DNA of 64,000 nt from Microbacterium trichothecenolyticum (GTDB lineage: Bacteria; Actinomycetota; Actinomycetes; Actinomycetales; Microbacteriaceae). Location: the NCBI RefSeq assembly GCF_030818955.1, contig NZ_JAUTBF010000001.1, forward strand, positions 2,976,001 through 3,040,000, given 5' to 3'. The stretch's first letter is position 1, and every line of letters begins with the position of its first letter. The notes under the pieces are model-generated. The model searched no databases. It had not been told where the DNA came from and saw nothing but the letters and a program-made list of their open reading frames with translations. Made by a program: the position numbers and the translations under genes. Shown here one piece after another: positions 44,801 to 52,212 of this stretch.

Positions 44801-45346
44801 CGTGAAGTCGTCGGCCGGCTCGCCCTCGTTGGCGACGACCGCGACCGTGCCGTCGGCGGAGATCGTGACCATGTCGGGCAGCGCTCCGACGGTGACCTCG
44901 CCGAGGACGGTCGGCTCGGCGGCATCCGCATCGAAGAAGACCAGGCGCCCCGGCGCGGTCTTGTCGGCGTCTTCCACGGCGATGACGCCGAGACCGTCGG
45001 CACGGACCGCGAGGGAGTTGGCGACGCCGGTCGCGGTGATCGCATACAGCTTCGCGGGGGACGCGGGGTTGCTGTTGTCGAGCACGTCGACGGCTCCGGC
45101 CTGCGCGTTCACGACGAACAGGCGGTTCTTGTACGCGTGCACGATCTCGGCGGCCGACTGGTCGAACACGCCGGTCTCGTACGTGCCGATCGGCCGCAGG
45201 CTCACCGCGCTGTCGGCGGGGGAGTCCCGGACGGGCTCGGGAACGATCGCGGCGGAGGCCGCGGTCACGCTCGACAGGGCGAGCGCGCACACGACGGCCG
45301 TCGTCGCGGTCACCGCGACGGAACGGCGGAGGAAGGGCGAAGGCAT
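41885..45346 (-). CDS. cell-wall-anchored choice-of-anchor I / 5'-nucleotidase fusion
   Basis: Secreted protein of 1153 residues. Signal peptide 1-33 (VAVTATTAVVCALALSSVTAASA). Residues 40-560 are a choice-of-anchor I beta-propeller-like region (FVVNAQAGAVDVLDNSNP, TVAVVANEGEPADDF, GNEVSGTTTLFAV). Residues 570-1080 are a metallophosphatase plus 5'-nucleotidase domain: LTINDFHGRLET, FVSAGDNIGAS, AVGNHEFDRG and VSAHTHQTY bind two metals, and NSFLANGGDGF closes the nucleotidase domain. The C-terminus has a sorting signal LATTG, a hydrophobic helix and RRRRAV. LATTG fits the LAxTG signal of class E sortases. It probably releases phosphate or nucleosides outside the cell. Start ATG at 45346. Confidence 0.93.
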   Translation of the reverse strand: MPSPFLRRSVAVTATTAVVCALALSSVTAASAAIVPEPVRDSPADSAVSLRPIGTYETGVFDQSAAEIVHAYKNRLFVVNAQAGAVDVLDNSNPASPAKLYAITATGVANSLAVRADGLGVIAVEDADKTAPGRLVFFDADAAEPTVLGEVTVGALPDMVTISADGTVAVVANEGEPADDFTSDPEGSVGIVALPAGKSAPTQDAVRTAGFAAFEQGGTRTLDPTVRVFGPDVAAPDQGDTPLAANRVSRNLEPEYIAVAGGTAYVTLQEANALAIVDLASAEVTGIRSLGVKDYGVETLDASDRDPKGAPTYNEKTYPGLFGMYMPDGIQAYEADGETYLVTANEGDGRAWGEYTDTARVGDLGAKGLAPVCADSPLAGSLGNADLGRLNIATDRGLNADGTCYSALSTFGGRGFSVWNTAGEQVFDSGAAFERVTHDANPEFFNSNHSASNLEGRSDDKGPEPESLAIGEVDGRTYAFVGLERVGGIVTYDITDPKNATYAGYVNNRDFSVSVEDQLTGDETADRELLSKAGDLGPEGVDFIPADASPTGRPLVAVGNEVSGTTTLFAVENPSVKNIDILTINDFHGRLETGSQGEAGAAVLAGAVKAKEAQNPNKLFVSAGDNIGASTFTSLIQDDSPTIDALKASGLDVSAVGNHEFDRGFADLTDRVLPAYGGGQFGLGANVYKKGTTEPALQEYAVKDVDGVRVAFIGTVTPDTATMVDPAGIAGLEFGDQLEAANRVADEITKNDLADVIVLLTHSGASTSNDCAAVAADQDGFGKLAVNASPEIDAFVSAHTHQTYACDLPVAGTDRTRPVIQASEYGKAMGQLSLAWDERTGSLASISATTFPLAKAFAPDATIAAKVAGYVAQADVIGAKPVGRISADILRGGTPSGSDRGVESSMGNGVADVYLWATSQDPTYAGTQAQIALMNPGGLRADLLDDGVVTFKEAALVQPFANTLVTVTLTGAQLRGILNEQWKATGDRPKLHLGVSDGFSYTYTQDPSNPRVGAVVAMTYQGRTIADGDTFTVVTNSFLANGGDGFTTFAAGTDRTDTGEIDLDATLSYFEATPVVDPAPLGRAVLVSGTTPSENPGQQPSAQPGTDAAQPGARPGQNLATTGAEAPWGIALAGVFLVVAGGLAFVLRRRRAV

Positions 45347-45526
45347 GGCTGTGTCCTCGGTGCATGGGGGCCATGCGCAGCGGGGGCGGCGCAGGGGGCG
45401 CCGCGCGCGGCGCACGTGACGAGTGTGTCGGCGAAGCGTGACGATGGGGGTGAACGGGTGGAAAACGCGATCGCTCGGCAGTCACGGTCGCTGCGCGCCG
45501 CTCGGCCCCCCGTTTACTCTGGGCGC

Positions 45527-46246
45527 ATGACGACGCCCGCCGACTCCCATCCCGACGAGCCCCACCGCCAGGGCCTCGCCCAGCGACTGAACGGCCTGCG
45601 CGCCGGAGTGCTGGGCGCGAACGACGGCATCGTCTCGACGGCCGCCGTCGTGGTCGGTGTGGCCGGTGCCACGAGCGACGTGGGACCCGTGCTGGTGGCC
45701 GGGCTCGCCGCGCTCGTGGGCGGGGCGGTGTCGATGGCGCTCGGCGAGTACGTCTCGGTCTCGAGCCAGCGCGACAGCGAACGGGCGCTGATCCAGAAGG
45801 AGCGGCGCGAGCTCGCCGAGGATCCGGATGCCGAGTTCTCGGAGCTCGTGGGTCTGTACGAGGCCCAGGGGCTCACGCGCGACACCGCGACGCGCGTGGC
45901 GACCGAGCTCACGGCATCCGATGCCCTCAAAGCCCACCTCGCGGTCGAGCTGAACATCGACGCCGACGACGTGGTGAGCCCGTGGACCACGGCCCTGGCG
46001 TCGGCGGCGGCGTTCACGATCGGGGCGCTGCTGCCGATGCTGACGATCTTGCTCGCGCCGGTCGAGGTGCGCGTGCCGCTCACGTTCGGGGCGGTGCTGG
46101 TGGCCCTCGCGGTCACCGGCTACGTCGCCGCGTGGATCGGCGGTGCCCGCCGCGGGCTCTCGATCCTGCGCACGGTCATCGGCGGCGCGCTCGCGCTGGG
46201 CGCGACGTATCTCGTGGGCTCGCTCTTCGGGGTGGCGGCGGGGTAG
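45527..46246 (+). CDS. VIT1/CCC1 family metal transporter
   Basis: 239-residue membrane protein of the vacuolar iron transporter family. Typical start NGLRAGVLGANDGIVSTAAVVVGVAGA, then AALVGGAVSMALGEYVSVSSQRDSE (metal-binding MAxGEYxSxxxQ), a helical cytoplasmic loop rich in Glu (ERRELAEDPDAEFSELVGLYEAQGL) and three C-terminal helices. It likely exports or stores Fe/Mn. It ends in TAG and converges on the broken DUF2262 gene. Confidence 0.93.
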   Translation: MTTPADSHPDEPHRQGLAQRLNGLRAGVLGANDGIVSTAAVVVGVAGATSDVGPVLVAGLAALVGGAVSMALGEYVSVSSQRDSERALIQKERRELAEDPDAEFSELVGLYEAQGLTRDTATRVATELTASDALKAHLAVELNIDADDVVSPWTTALASAAAFTIGALLPMLTILLAPVEVRVPLTFGAVLVALAVTGYVAAWIGGARRGLSILRTVIGGALALGATYLVGSLFGVAAG

Positions 46247-46257
46247 CGCTCGGACCC

Positions 46258-46965
46258 TCAGCCGGCGATGGACGCGTCGGTGAGTGACCCGTCGGCCTGC
46301 AGGTCGATGACGATAACGTGGCCGATGAACAGGTCGCCGTCGTCGTAGTACGGCGTGGCCGAGCCGTCGGCGGCGATGCCGAGCTCGCTCAGGCGGATCC
46401 GCTCCGCGAACGTCTCGCGGGTGATCGGCGCCGGGTCCGGTGCGTCGTCGTCTTCGTCCTCCTCCTGCCACTCGTTCGCGAGGTCGGTGAGCTTCTCGGC
46501 CGCGAAGGCGCGCCAGCGGTCATCGACGTCCGGCAGGTCGGCGAGCAGTCCCCGTAGGCGAGCGAAGGCACCCTCGCAGGTCTCGGCGCCTTCGCGAGCG
46601 TCGTCGTCGATGCTCAGGCTGACCTATACGCGGTCACCCGCCCAGGGGACCTCTCCCGTGAACCACCCGAAGGAACGATCGAGGGCGAACGCGCCCAGGT
46701 CGGTGGAGAGGACGACAGGGCGGACCCACTCTTCGCGCCGGTCGCCGAGCACAGGGACGGTCAGGTCGCGCTCGATGACCTCATCGAGCGCGAAGTGATG
46801 CGAGAGATCGGGCACGGGGAGGTTGTACCTCGCGTACTCCGCGGGGTCGGGGGTGGCGCGGCGGACTCGCACGCGGTACTGCGTCAGGGCCGTGAGAGCG
46901 TGGACCCACCCCTCGCGTTCCGCGCCGGTGGCGAGCCGCGACAACCTCCCCTCGTCGGCGACCAC
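46258..46965 (-). pseudogene. DUF2262-type gene interrupted by one in-frame TAG
   Basis: The frame starting at GTG 46965 encodes RDLTVPVLGDRREEWVRPVVLSTDLGAFALDRSFGWFTGEVPWAGDRV, then TAG at 46626-46624, then continues in the same frame with VSLSIDDDAREGAETCEGAFARL and ends YYDDGDLFIGHVIVIDLQADGSLTDASIAG with a TGA at 46258. The second part is the DUF2262 signature (YDDGDLFxGHxIxV, TDAxIAG). The stop falls in the middle of a conserved strand, so this is a single nonsense change in an otherwise intact gene of about 235 codons. The function of the family is unknown. Confidence 0.8.
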
Positions 46966-47108
46966 GGCGCCTCCTGCCTCACCGACCCCGGTGCCGGATC
47001 CGATGCGGCGGCGGTCACGACCTCGGCGACCTGCGGGTGCATCGCATCCTCGAGGGCACGAACGAGATCAGGCGCCTCATCGTGGGCCGGAGCGTGCTGG
47101 CGGCGTGA
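46966..47108 (+). pseudogene. remnant of an acyl-CoA dehydrogenase
   Basis: GASCLTDPGAGSDAAA (46966-47013) is the flavin/substrate motif CLTEPGAGSDA from the middle of acyl-CoA dehydrogenases. Directly after it, in another frame, GHDLGDLRVHRILEGTNEIR and RLIVGRSVLAA plus TGA (to 47108) is the C-terminal end (RIxEGTNEIMRLIVGRxLL). About 200 codons between the two pieces are deleted. The N-terminal half is missing, replaced by the oppositely oriented DUF2262 gene. It lies just upstream of an intact enoyl-CoA hydratase gene. Confidence 0.85.
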
Positions 47109-47204
47109 GCCGGGGGAGCCGTGCGGAACCCCCTCGATCCATGTCGGGGGAGCGTGCGAGCATGCCAGGGCGGGATCACCGCGCGCCGGAACGACGGGAG
47201 TGAC

Positions 47205-47993
47205 ATGACGAACCAGGATGCCGAGTACCAGACCATTCGCGTCGAGCAGCGGGGCCGCGTCGGGTGGATCACGCTGGATCGCCCCGAGGCGCTCAACGCT
47301 CTGAACACGGCGACGATGCGTGAGGTCGTCGCCGCGGCCGAGACGTTCGACGCGGACGAGGGCGTCGGTGCCATCGTCGTCACGGGCAGTGAGAAGGCGT
47401 TCGCCGCGGGGGCCGACATCAAGGAGATGGAGAGCAAGTCGAGCGTCGAGATGACGCTGACCGACCACTTCGGGGCGTGGGCGCGGTTCGCCGCCGTGCG
47501 CACGCCGGTCGTCGCGGCGGTGTCGGGCTACGCCCTCGGCGGCGGGTGCGAGCTCGCCCTCATGTGCGACGTGATCCTCGCGTCCGACCGGGCGCGGTTC
47601 GGCCAGCCCGAGGTGCAGCTCGGGGTCATCCCGGGCATGGGCGGCACGCAGCGTCTCGTGCGCGCGCTCGGGTACTACAAGGCCGCCGAGCTCGTGCTCA
47701 CCGGCCGCATGATCGACGCGGCCGAGGCCGAGCGGGTCGGGCTCGTCTCGCGGGTCGTGCCCGCGACCGACCTCCTCGACGAAGCGCAGACGGTGGCCCA
47801 GACGATCGCCGAGAAGCCGCTGCCCGCCCTGTACGCCGCGAAGGCGGCGCTCGACGCGGCGCTGGAGACCTCACTCGCCGAGGGGCTGCGCTTCGAGCGG
47901 CAGGCCTTCGCGGGCCTGTTCGACACCGCCGACCAGAAGGAGGGGATGGCCGCGTTCCGCGAGAAGCGCGCGCCGTCGTTCACCCACCGATGA
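47205..47993 (+). CDS. enoyl-CoA hydratase
   Basis: 262-residue crotonase with both catalytic glutamates: [16 protein letters not shown] and [20 protein letters not shown]. Oxyanion-hole motif [11 protein letters not shown] and N-terminal [16 protein letters not shown] are canonical, and the C-terminal [33 protein letters not shown] is complete. It hydrates 2-enoyl-CoA in beta-oxidation or branched amino acid breakdown. It survives intact between remnants of an acyl-CoA dehydrogenase (upstream) and etfA (downstream). Start ATG at 47205 with GGGAGTG upstream. Confidence 0.94.
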   Translation: MTNQDAEYQTIRVEQRGRVGWITLDRPEALNALNTATMREVVAAAETFDADEGVGAIVVTGSEKAFAAGADIKEMESKSSVEMTLTDHFGAWARFAAVRTPVVAAVSGYALGGGCELALMCDVILASDRARFGQPEVQLGVIPGMGGTQRLVRALGYYKAAELVLTGRMIDAAEAERVGLVSRVVPATDLLDEAQTVAQTIAEKPLPALYAAKAALDAALETSLAEGLRFERQAFAGLFDTADQKEGMAAFREKRAPSFTHR

Positions 47994-48116
47994 ATCGTCT
48001 CGGTCGACAAAGACTCAGACCATCCCATCTTCGCCGTCGCCGACTTCGGTATCGTCGGAGACCTGTTCACCGTCGTCCCGCAGTTCATCAGCGCGCGCGA
48101 CGCCCACAAGAAGTAG
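47994..48116 (+). pseudogene. etfA: 3' remnant of electron transfer flavoprotein alpha subunit
   Basis: Immediately after the hydratase stop, 40 codons read [20 protein letters not shown] and [20 protein letters not shown], then TAG. This is the very C-terminus of EtfA ([31 protein letters not shown]). There is no start and no FAD domain, so nothing functional remains. Together with the acyl-CoA dehydrogenase remnant it shows that electron-transfer partners of the local oxidation genes were lost. Confidence 0.88.
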
Positions 48117-48130
48117 TCCCTCACGTATAG

Positions 48131-49252
48131 ATGGCGTCGACACCCGATAACCCACGTCGCGGGCTGCCGCGCGTTCCCGGCGGGGAGCCGTGGCCGCCCG
48201 CGGGCTCCGGCGTGCCCGAGGCGGGTGCGGGGGAGCCGGCCGCCCCGCGCGCACCCCTCTCGGTGCCGCGGACGGTATGGCCGGGCGCGGCGGCATCCGC
48301 TGTCCGAGAGAGACCCGCGGAACCCCGCCGTATCGGCCCCTACACACCGGTGCAGTGGCTCGCGTCGATCGCGGTGCTCGGCGTCTTCGCGCTCGCGCTC
48401 GCGGGTATCGCGGTGCTGCTCGCCCGCTTCGTGCTCGCCCTCGAGCCGGGGCAGCAGTTCCTCGCCGCTTTCCCCGGCGAGTACCGCCTGCCCGAGGGGG
48501 CACCGGTGGGGATTCCCGCCTGGCTCAACTGGTCGCACTTCCTGAACAGCTTCTTCCTGCTCTTCATCATCCGCACCGGCTGGCAGGTGCGGCGCGAGAA
48601 GCGTCCCGCCGCGTTCTGGTCGCCGCGCGGCAACAAGAAGCGTCGCATCAGCCTGGCGCTGTGGTTCCACCAGGCGATCGACATCCTGTGGATCGCGAAC
48701 GGCGTGGTCTTCGTCGTGCTGCTGTTCGCGACCGGGCAGTGGATGCGGATCGTGCCGACGTCGTGGGAGGTCTTCCCGAACGCGCTGTCGGCGGCCCTGC
48801 AGTACGTCTCGCTCGACTGGCCGACCGAGAACGGCTGGGTGAACTACAACAGCCTGCAACAGCTGTCGTACTTCGCGATCACGTTCCTGGCCGCGCCCCT
48901 CGCGATCGTCAGCGGGGTGCGCCTGTCGGGCGTCTGGCCGAAGGATGCCGAGAAGCTCAACCGGTGGTACCCGATCGAGTGGGCGCGCCGCCTGCACTTC
49001 CCGGTGATGCTGTTCTTCGTGGCGTTCATCGTGGTGCACGTCGGTCTCGTGCTCGCGACCGGTGCCCTCCGCAATCTCAACCACATGTACGCCGCCCGTG
49101 GTTCGGTCGACCCCGAGGCGTACGCGAGCGATCCCACCGGATTGCTGATCTTCGCGGCATCCCTGCTCGTGATGGCCGTGGGCTGGGTGGCGGCGCGCCC
49201 CGCGGTGCTCGTGCCGATCGCCCGCCTGTTCGGCGACGTCAAGCAGCGCTGA
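48131..49252 (+). CDS. cytochrome b-like membrane protein
   Basis: 373 residues: a 65-residue Pro-rich cytoplasmic start, then about six hydrophobic segments. His residues in WSHFLNSFFLLFIIRTGWQVRREKRP, LALWFHQAIDILWIANGVVF and ARRLHFPVMLFFVAFIVVHVGLVLATG could bind two haems, as in the cytochrome b561/DUF4405-like group of thiosulfate or formate dehydrogenase b subunits. A partner such as a molybdopterin oxidoreductase is often next to these genes, but none is seen here. Start ATG at 48131. Group assignment is good, redox partner unknown. Confidence 0.82.
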   Translation: MASTPDNPRRGLPRVPGGEPWPPAGSGVPEAGAGEPAAPRAPLSVPRTVWPGAAASAVRERPAEPRRIGPYTPVQWLASIAVLGVFALALAGIAVLLARFVLALEPGQQFLAAFPGEYRLPEGAPVGIPAWLNWSHFLNSFFLLFIIRTGWQVRREKRPAAFWSPRGNKKRRISLALWFHQAIDILWIANGVVFVVLLFATGQWMRIVPTSWEVFPNALSAALQYVSLDWPTENGWVNYNSLQQLSYFAITFLAAPLAIVSGVRLSGVWPKDAEKLNRWYPIEWARRLHFPVMLFFVAFIVVHVGLVLATGALRNLNHMYAARGSVDPEAYASDPTGLLIFAASLLVMAVGWVAARPAVLVPIARLFGDVKQR

Positions 49253-49299
49253 CGCGTCGCGGCGAGGACGCCCTGGCTGTCGAGGACGTACCTCGTCGT

Positions 49300-49360
49300 C
49301 GAGGACGCACACGATCGCGCACAGAACCGTGCGTCCTCGGCAAAGCCCGTGCGTCCTCGG
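49300..49360. repeat. inverted repeat CGAGGACGCAC with two GTGCGTCCTCGG copies
   Basis: CGAGGACGCAC at 49300-49310; GTGCGTCCTCGG at 49329-49340 and again at 49349-49360. CGAGGACG-like words also occur just before (49263 and 49281). It lies between the convergent cytochrome b-like gene and the TetR gene and can fold into alternative hairpins. Confidence 0.8.
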
Positions 49361-49378
49361 AGGTGGGCGCCGCGCGGC

Positions 49379-49996
49379 TCAGACCCGGCCGCGCGCCCGC
49401 AGACCGTCGGCGATGAGGGCCAGGCCGAACGCGAAGTCGTCGCTCGCGAGGCCCGCGGGGTCGCCCTCGGCTGCCGGGATGCCGTCCGCCGCGCTGTCGC
49501 CCTCGACCCCGCCTGCCGCGCCGCCGCCGACCCGCACGCCGACGCTGTCGTAGTGCAGGCGCTGCTGCTCGTGCCACGCGAAGCCGAGCACGTAGTGCAG
49601 CACGGTGGTGGCCACGCGCCGCGCCGTCTCGGCGTCGGCGCCGGTCGCGGCCACGGCCGACGCGAGCCGGTCGTGCGCGAGCGAGGACCCGAGCCCGAGC
49701 GCCAGGGTGCTCGAGACCACCTCGGCGCCGTCGCGGTACGCCAGCAGCGCGTCGCGCAGGGCGTGCGCCTCGACGAGCAGGTCGACGGCGGGACCGGATG
49801 CCATGCGGCCGACGATGCGGTCGGAGAGCTCGGCGAGCAGCGACTGCTTGTTGGGGAAATGCCAGTACAGCGCGCTGGGCTGTACCTCGAGCGCGGTGGC
49901 GAGCCGGCGCATCGTGAGGTCGGGCAGGCCGTGGTCGTCGAGGAGGCGCAGGGCGGCGCGGGCGACGTCGTCGGCGGAGTGTCCTCGGGGTGCCAT
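49379..49996 (-). CDS. bioQ: TetR family repressor, probable BioQ
   Basis: 205 residues with an N-terminal HTH (ALRLLDDHGLPDLTMRRLATALEVQPSALYWHFPNKQSLLAELSDRIV) and a TetR-like C-terminal domain (VLHYVLGFAWHEQQRL). It is divergent from bioY with two TGAACnnnGTTCA sites in between. Actinobacterial BioQ repressors of biotin genes bind TGAAC-N3-GTTAC-type sites, so the name is well supported by context. It likely represses bioYMN when biotin is sufficient. Residues around 160-185 form a Gly/Ala-rich loop absent from many relatives. Confidence 0.85.
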   Translation of the reverse strand: MAPRGHSADDVARAALRLLDDHGLPDLTMRRLATALEVQPSALYWHFPNKQSLLAELSDRIVGRMASGPAVDLLVEAHALRDALLAYRDGAEVVSSTLALGLGSSLAHDRLASAVAATGADAETARRVATTVLHYVLGFAWHEQQRLHYDSVGVRVGGGAAGGVEGDSAADGIPAAEGDPAGLASDDFAFGLALIADGLRARGRV

Positions 49997-50011
49997 GCCT
50001 CTGACTATAGT

Positions 50012-50039
50012 GAACGCTGTTCATGTGAACACCGTTCAG
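50012..50039. promoter_or_regulatory. tandem BioQ-type operators
   Basis: TGAACGCTGTTCA (50012-50024) and TGAACACCGTTCA (50027-50039), two 13-bp palindromes 15 bp apart. They lie between the divergent bioQ-like gene (start 49996) and bioY (start 50051), directly before the bioY ribosome site. The TGAAC-N3-GTTcA form fits published BioQ motifs. Both promoters could be blocked at once. Confidence 0.85.
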
Positions 50040-50050
50040 GAAGGTTCCTC

Positions 50051-50656
50051 ATGTCTCGTACTCCGGATGCCACCGACCTCGCCCGCGTGGCCGTCTTCGC
50101 CGCGCTGATCGCGGTGCTGGGTCTGCCGGGGAGCTTCCCCGTGTTCGGCGGCGTGCCCATCACCGCCCAGACCCTCGGCGTGATGCTCGCGGGAGCCGTG
50201 CTCGGACCGTGGTTCGGGGCGCTCTCGGTCACGGTGCTCCTCGCGCTCGTCGCGGCGGGTCTCCCGCTGCTCGCCGGTGGTCGCGGCGGCTTCGGCGTCT
50301 TCCTCGGGCCGACGGCCGGCTACGCGCTGGGGTGGATCCTCGGTGCGATCGTGATCGGCCTGATCGTCCACGCGGGCGGCCGACGCCCGGTCGTCTGGCG
50401 CACCGCGCTGGCGATGGTCGCCGGCGGGATCGGCGCCATCTACGCCCTCGGCATCCCGGTGCAGAGCCTCGTCACCCGTTTGCCGCTCGCCGAGACCGCG
50501 CTCTCCAGCCTCGTCTTCGTGCCCGGCGATCTGCTCAAGGCCGCGCTTGCGACCGTCATCGTCACCGCGCTCGTGCGCGCGTACCCCCGCGGATTCCGTC
50601 GCGCGTGGCGCAGCACGCCCGCGCGCGAGCGGGCGCGGGTGAGTGCCGCGGCGTGA
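50051..50656 (+). CDS. bioY: biotin transporter BioY
   Basis: Substrate-binding S component of the biotin ECF transporter, 201 residues with about six hydrophobic segments. Family motifs: LIAVLGLPGSFPVFGGVPITAQTLGVMLAGAVLGPWFGALSV, GGRGGFGVFLGPTAGYALGWILGAIVIG and FVPGDLLKAALATVI. The first gene after the paired operators. Its stop overlaps a small ORF (GTGA) which in turn overlaps bioM. Confidence 0.95.
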   Translation: MSRTPDATDLARVAVFAALIAVLGLPGSFPVFGGVPITAQTLGVMLAGAVLGPWFGALSVTVLLALVAAGLPLLAGGRGGFGVFLGPTAGYALGWILGAIVIGLIVHAGGRRPVVWRTALAMVAGGIGAIYALGIPVQSLVTRLPLAETALSSLVFVPGDLLKAALATVIVTALVRAYPRGFRRAWRSTPARERARVSAAA

Positions 50657-50769
50657 TCGCCGTCGATGTCGCCGGGTTGCGCCCGGCCGGACGCCGTGCC
50701 GACATCGATGAAGCGTGGGACGCCATGCTGGTCGACGGTGCGCGCGGAACGACGGGGCCGTCCCGGTGA
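50653..50769 (+). CDS. possible 38-aa coupled ORF between bioY and bioM
   Basis: A GTG overlaps the bioY stop (GTGA at 50653) and its own TGA overlaps the bioM GTG (GTGA at 50766). The peptide, VIAVDVAGLRPAGRRADIDE then AWDAMLVDGARGTTGPSR, is soluble and has no family I know. Double overlap is the pattern of genuine operon genes, but the frame is short and could be a translational bridge that carries ribosomes to bioM. Confidence 0.45.
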   Translation: MIAVDVAGLRPAGRRADIDEAWDAMLVDGARGTTGPSR

Positions 50770-51449
50770 TCCTGCGCTGCACGGGTCTGGGCGTGCGTCT
50801 GGACGACCGTACGGTCCTGCGCGATGTCACCCTCGACCTCGCCGCCCGCACGATCGCGGTGGTGGGCGACAACGGATCGGGCAAGTCGACCTTCGCGCGC
50901 GTCGTCGCGGGTCTCGTCCGCCGCACCGAGGGCTCGCTCGAGGTCGGTGGTCACGACCCCGACGCGGATGCCGCGGCGCACCGCCGACGCGTCGCCCTGG
51001 TGCTGAGCAACCCCGACGCCCAGATCGTGATGCCCACCGTGTCGGAGGACGTCGCGCTCTCCCTCCGGCCCGAGCGGCTCGGGCGCGCGGAGCGCGACCG
51101 TCGCGTGAGCGAGGCGCTGGTCCGCTTCGGCCTCGACGGTTTCGGCGACCAGGCCGCGCATGCGCTCTCCGGCGGGCAGAAGCAACTGCTCGCGCTGTGC
51201 GGGGCGTTCGTGCGCCGCCCCGAGATCGTCGTGGCCGACGAGCCGACCGCGTGCCTCGACGCCCGCAACGCGCGGGTCGTCGCCGGCCATCTGCTCGCCG
51301 ACACCGGCCACACGCTCATCGTGGTCACCCACGACCTGGCTCTCGCGCGGCGGTGCGAGGCGGCGGTGCTGTTCGAGGACGGCCGGGCCGTGGCATCCGG
51401 AGCCGCCGTCGACATCGTGGATGCCTACGAGCGGGCGCTGTCGTGCTGA
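50766..51449 (+). CDS. bioM: energy-coupling factor ATPase BioM
   Basis: ATPase of the biotin ECF transporter, 227 residues from GTG 50766. Walker A VGDNGSGKSTFARVVAGL, Q-loop VLSNPDAQIVMPTVSEDVALSL, signature HALSGGQKQLLALCGAFVRRPEIVVADEPTACLD, H-loop VVTHDLALARRCE. The LSNPDAQIV segment is typical of BioM/CbiO ATPases. Upstream in-frame GTG at 50715 exists but lies within the small ORF. It overlaps bioN by a few bases. Confidence 0.93.
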   Translation: MILRCTGLGVRLDDRTVLRDVTLDLAARTIAVVGDNGSGKSTFARVVAGLVRRTEGSLEVGGHDPDADAAAHRRRVALVLSNPDAQIVMPTVSEDVALSLRPERLGRAERDRRVSEALVRFGLDGFGDQAAHALSGGQKQLLALCGAFVRRPEIVVADEPTACLDARNARVVAGHLLADTGHTLIVVTHDLALARRCEAAVLFEDGRAVASGAAVDIVDAYERALSC

Positions 51450-52051
51450 GTCTGTATCGCCCGGGAGACGGGTGGATGCACCGGATGCCGGCCGGCCCGA
51501 AGCTCGCGCTCCTGTCGCTCGTCGCGCTCCTCGTCGCCGCGCTGCCGTCGGTGTGGGCGGCGGTGCCGGTCGCGGTCGGCGTGCCGGTGGTGCTGTATCT
51601 CGGCGCCGGCATGGGCGCGACGGCGGGGCTGCGGGAACTCGCGCGTCAGGGGTGGGCGCTCCGCTGGGTCATCGTGATCACCGCGGTGGGGCAGCTGATC
51701 TTCCTCGGGCCGGAGGCGGCTGCCGCCAACACGGCGCGGGTCGTGGCCGCGCTGCTCGTGGTGGGGCTGCTCCCGCTGACCACGCGCGTGTCGGCGATGC
51801 TCGACGCGATGGAACGCGGCATGACGCCGCTTCGCCGCGTCGGCGTCGACCCGGTGCGGGCGGCGCTCCTGCTCACGGTGACCCTCACGACCATCCCGGT
51901 GCTCGCGCGCCTGGCCAGCGAGATCCAGGACGCGCAGCGTGCGCGGGGCCTGCGCCCGTCGCTCGGTCGCAGCGCCCTGCCGTTCCTCATCGTGGCCCTG
52001 CGTCACGCCGACGATCTCGGCGACGCGCTCGCCGCGCGCGGCATCCGCTGA
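51443..52051 (+). CDS. bioN: energy-coupling factor transmembrane protein BioN
   Basis: EcfT subunit, 202 residues from a GTG that overlaps the bioM end by 7 bp. Hydrophobic segments such as LALLSLVALLVAALPSVWAAVPVAVGVPVVLYLG and the coupling helices MLDAMERGMTPLRRVGVDP and DAQRARGLRPS (Ala-Arg-Gly type) fit BioN. It completes BioYMN. The next 150 bp contain an inverted repeat and no gene. Confidence 0.93.
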   Translation: MLSLYRPGDGWMHRMPAGPKLALLSLVALLVAALPSVWAAVPVAVGVPVVLYLGAGMGATAGLRELARQGWALRWVIVITAVGQLIFLGPEAAAANTARVVAALLVVGLLPLTTRVSAMLDAMERGMTPLRRVGVDPVRAALLLTVTLTTIPVLARLASEIQDAQRARGLRPSLGRSALPFLIVALRHADDLGDALAARGIR

Positions 52052-52059
52052 TCCGCGCC

Positions 52060-52134
52060 AGATCACACGATCCGCGCGAGGTCGCGCGATCCGCGGGTAC
52101 AGGAGCGTGTGCTCTCGGCCCGGACGTGTGATCT
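52060..52134. repeat. inverted repeat after bioN
   Basis: AGATCACAC (52060-52068) pairs with GTGTGATCT (52126-52134). Between them GATCCGCG occurs as a direct repeat (around 52070 and 52088) and GTGTGCTCTCGG resembles the right arm. It separates bioN from the convergent cofE gene. Confidence 0.7.
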
Positions 52135-52212
52135 CGGCGCCGCGCGCCGGCGACCGGGCGCCCAGCGACGCCGCGCGCCGACGACCGGGGCGGGAGGCGG
52201 GCGCGAGCAGGG

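Noticed and set aside
42371..46246. A 1291-codon plus-strand open frame
   Set aside because: Only the last 239 codons (VIT transporter) make sense. The remainder is antisense to the large phosphatase gene.
27420..46626. Genome-wide reassignment or suppression of TAG
   Set aside because: TAG ends several intact genes at the expected place (19728, 46244, 55425), so it works as a normal stop here.
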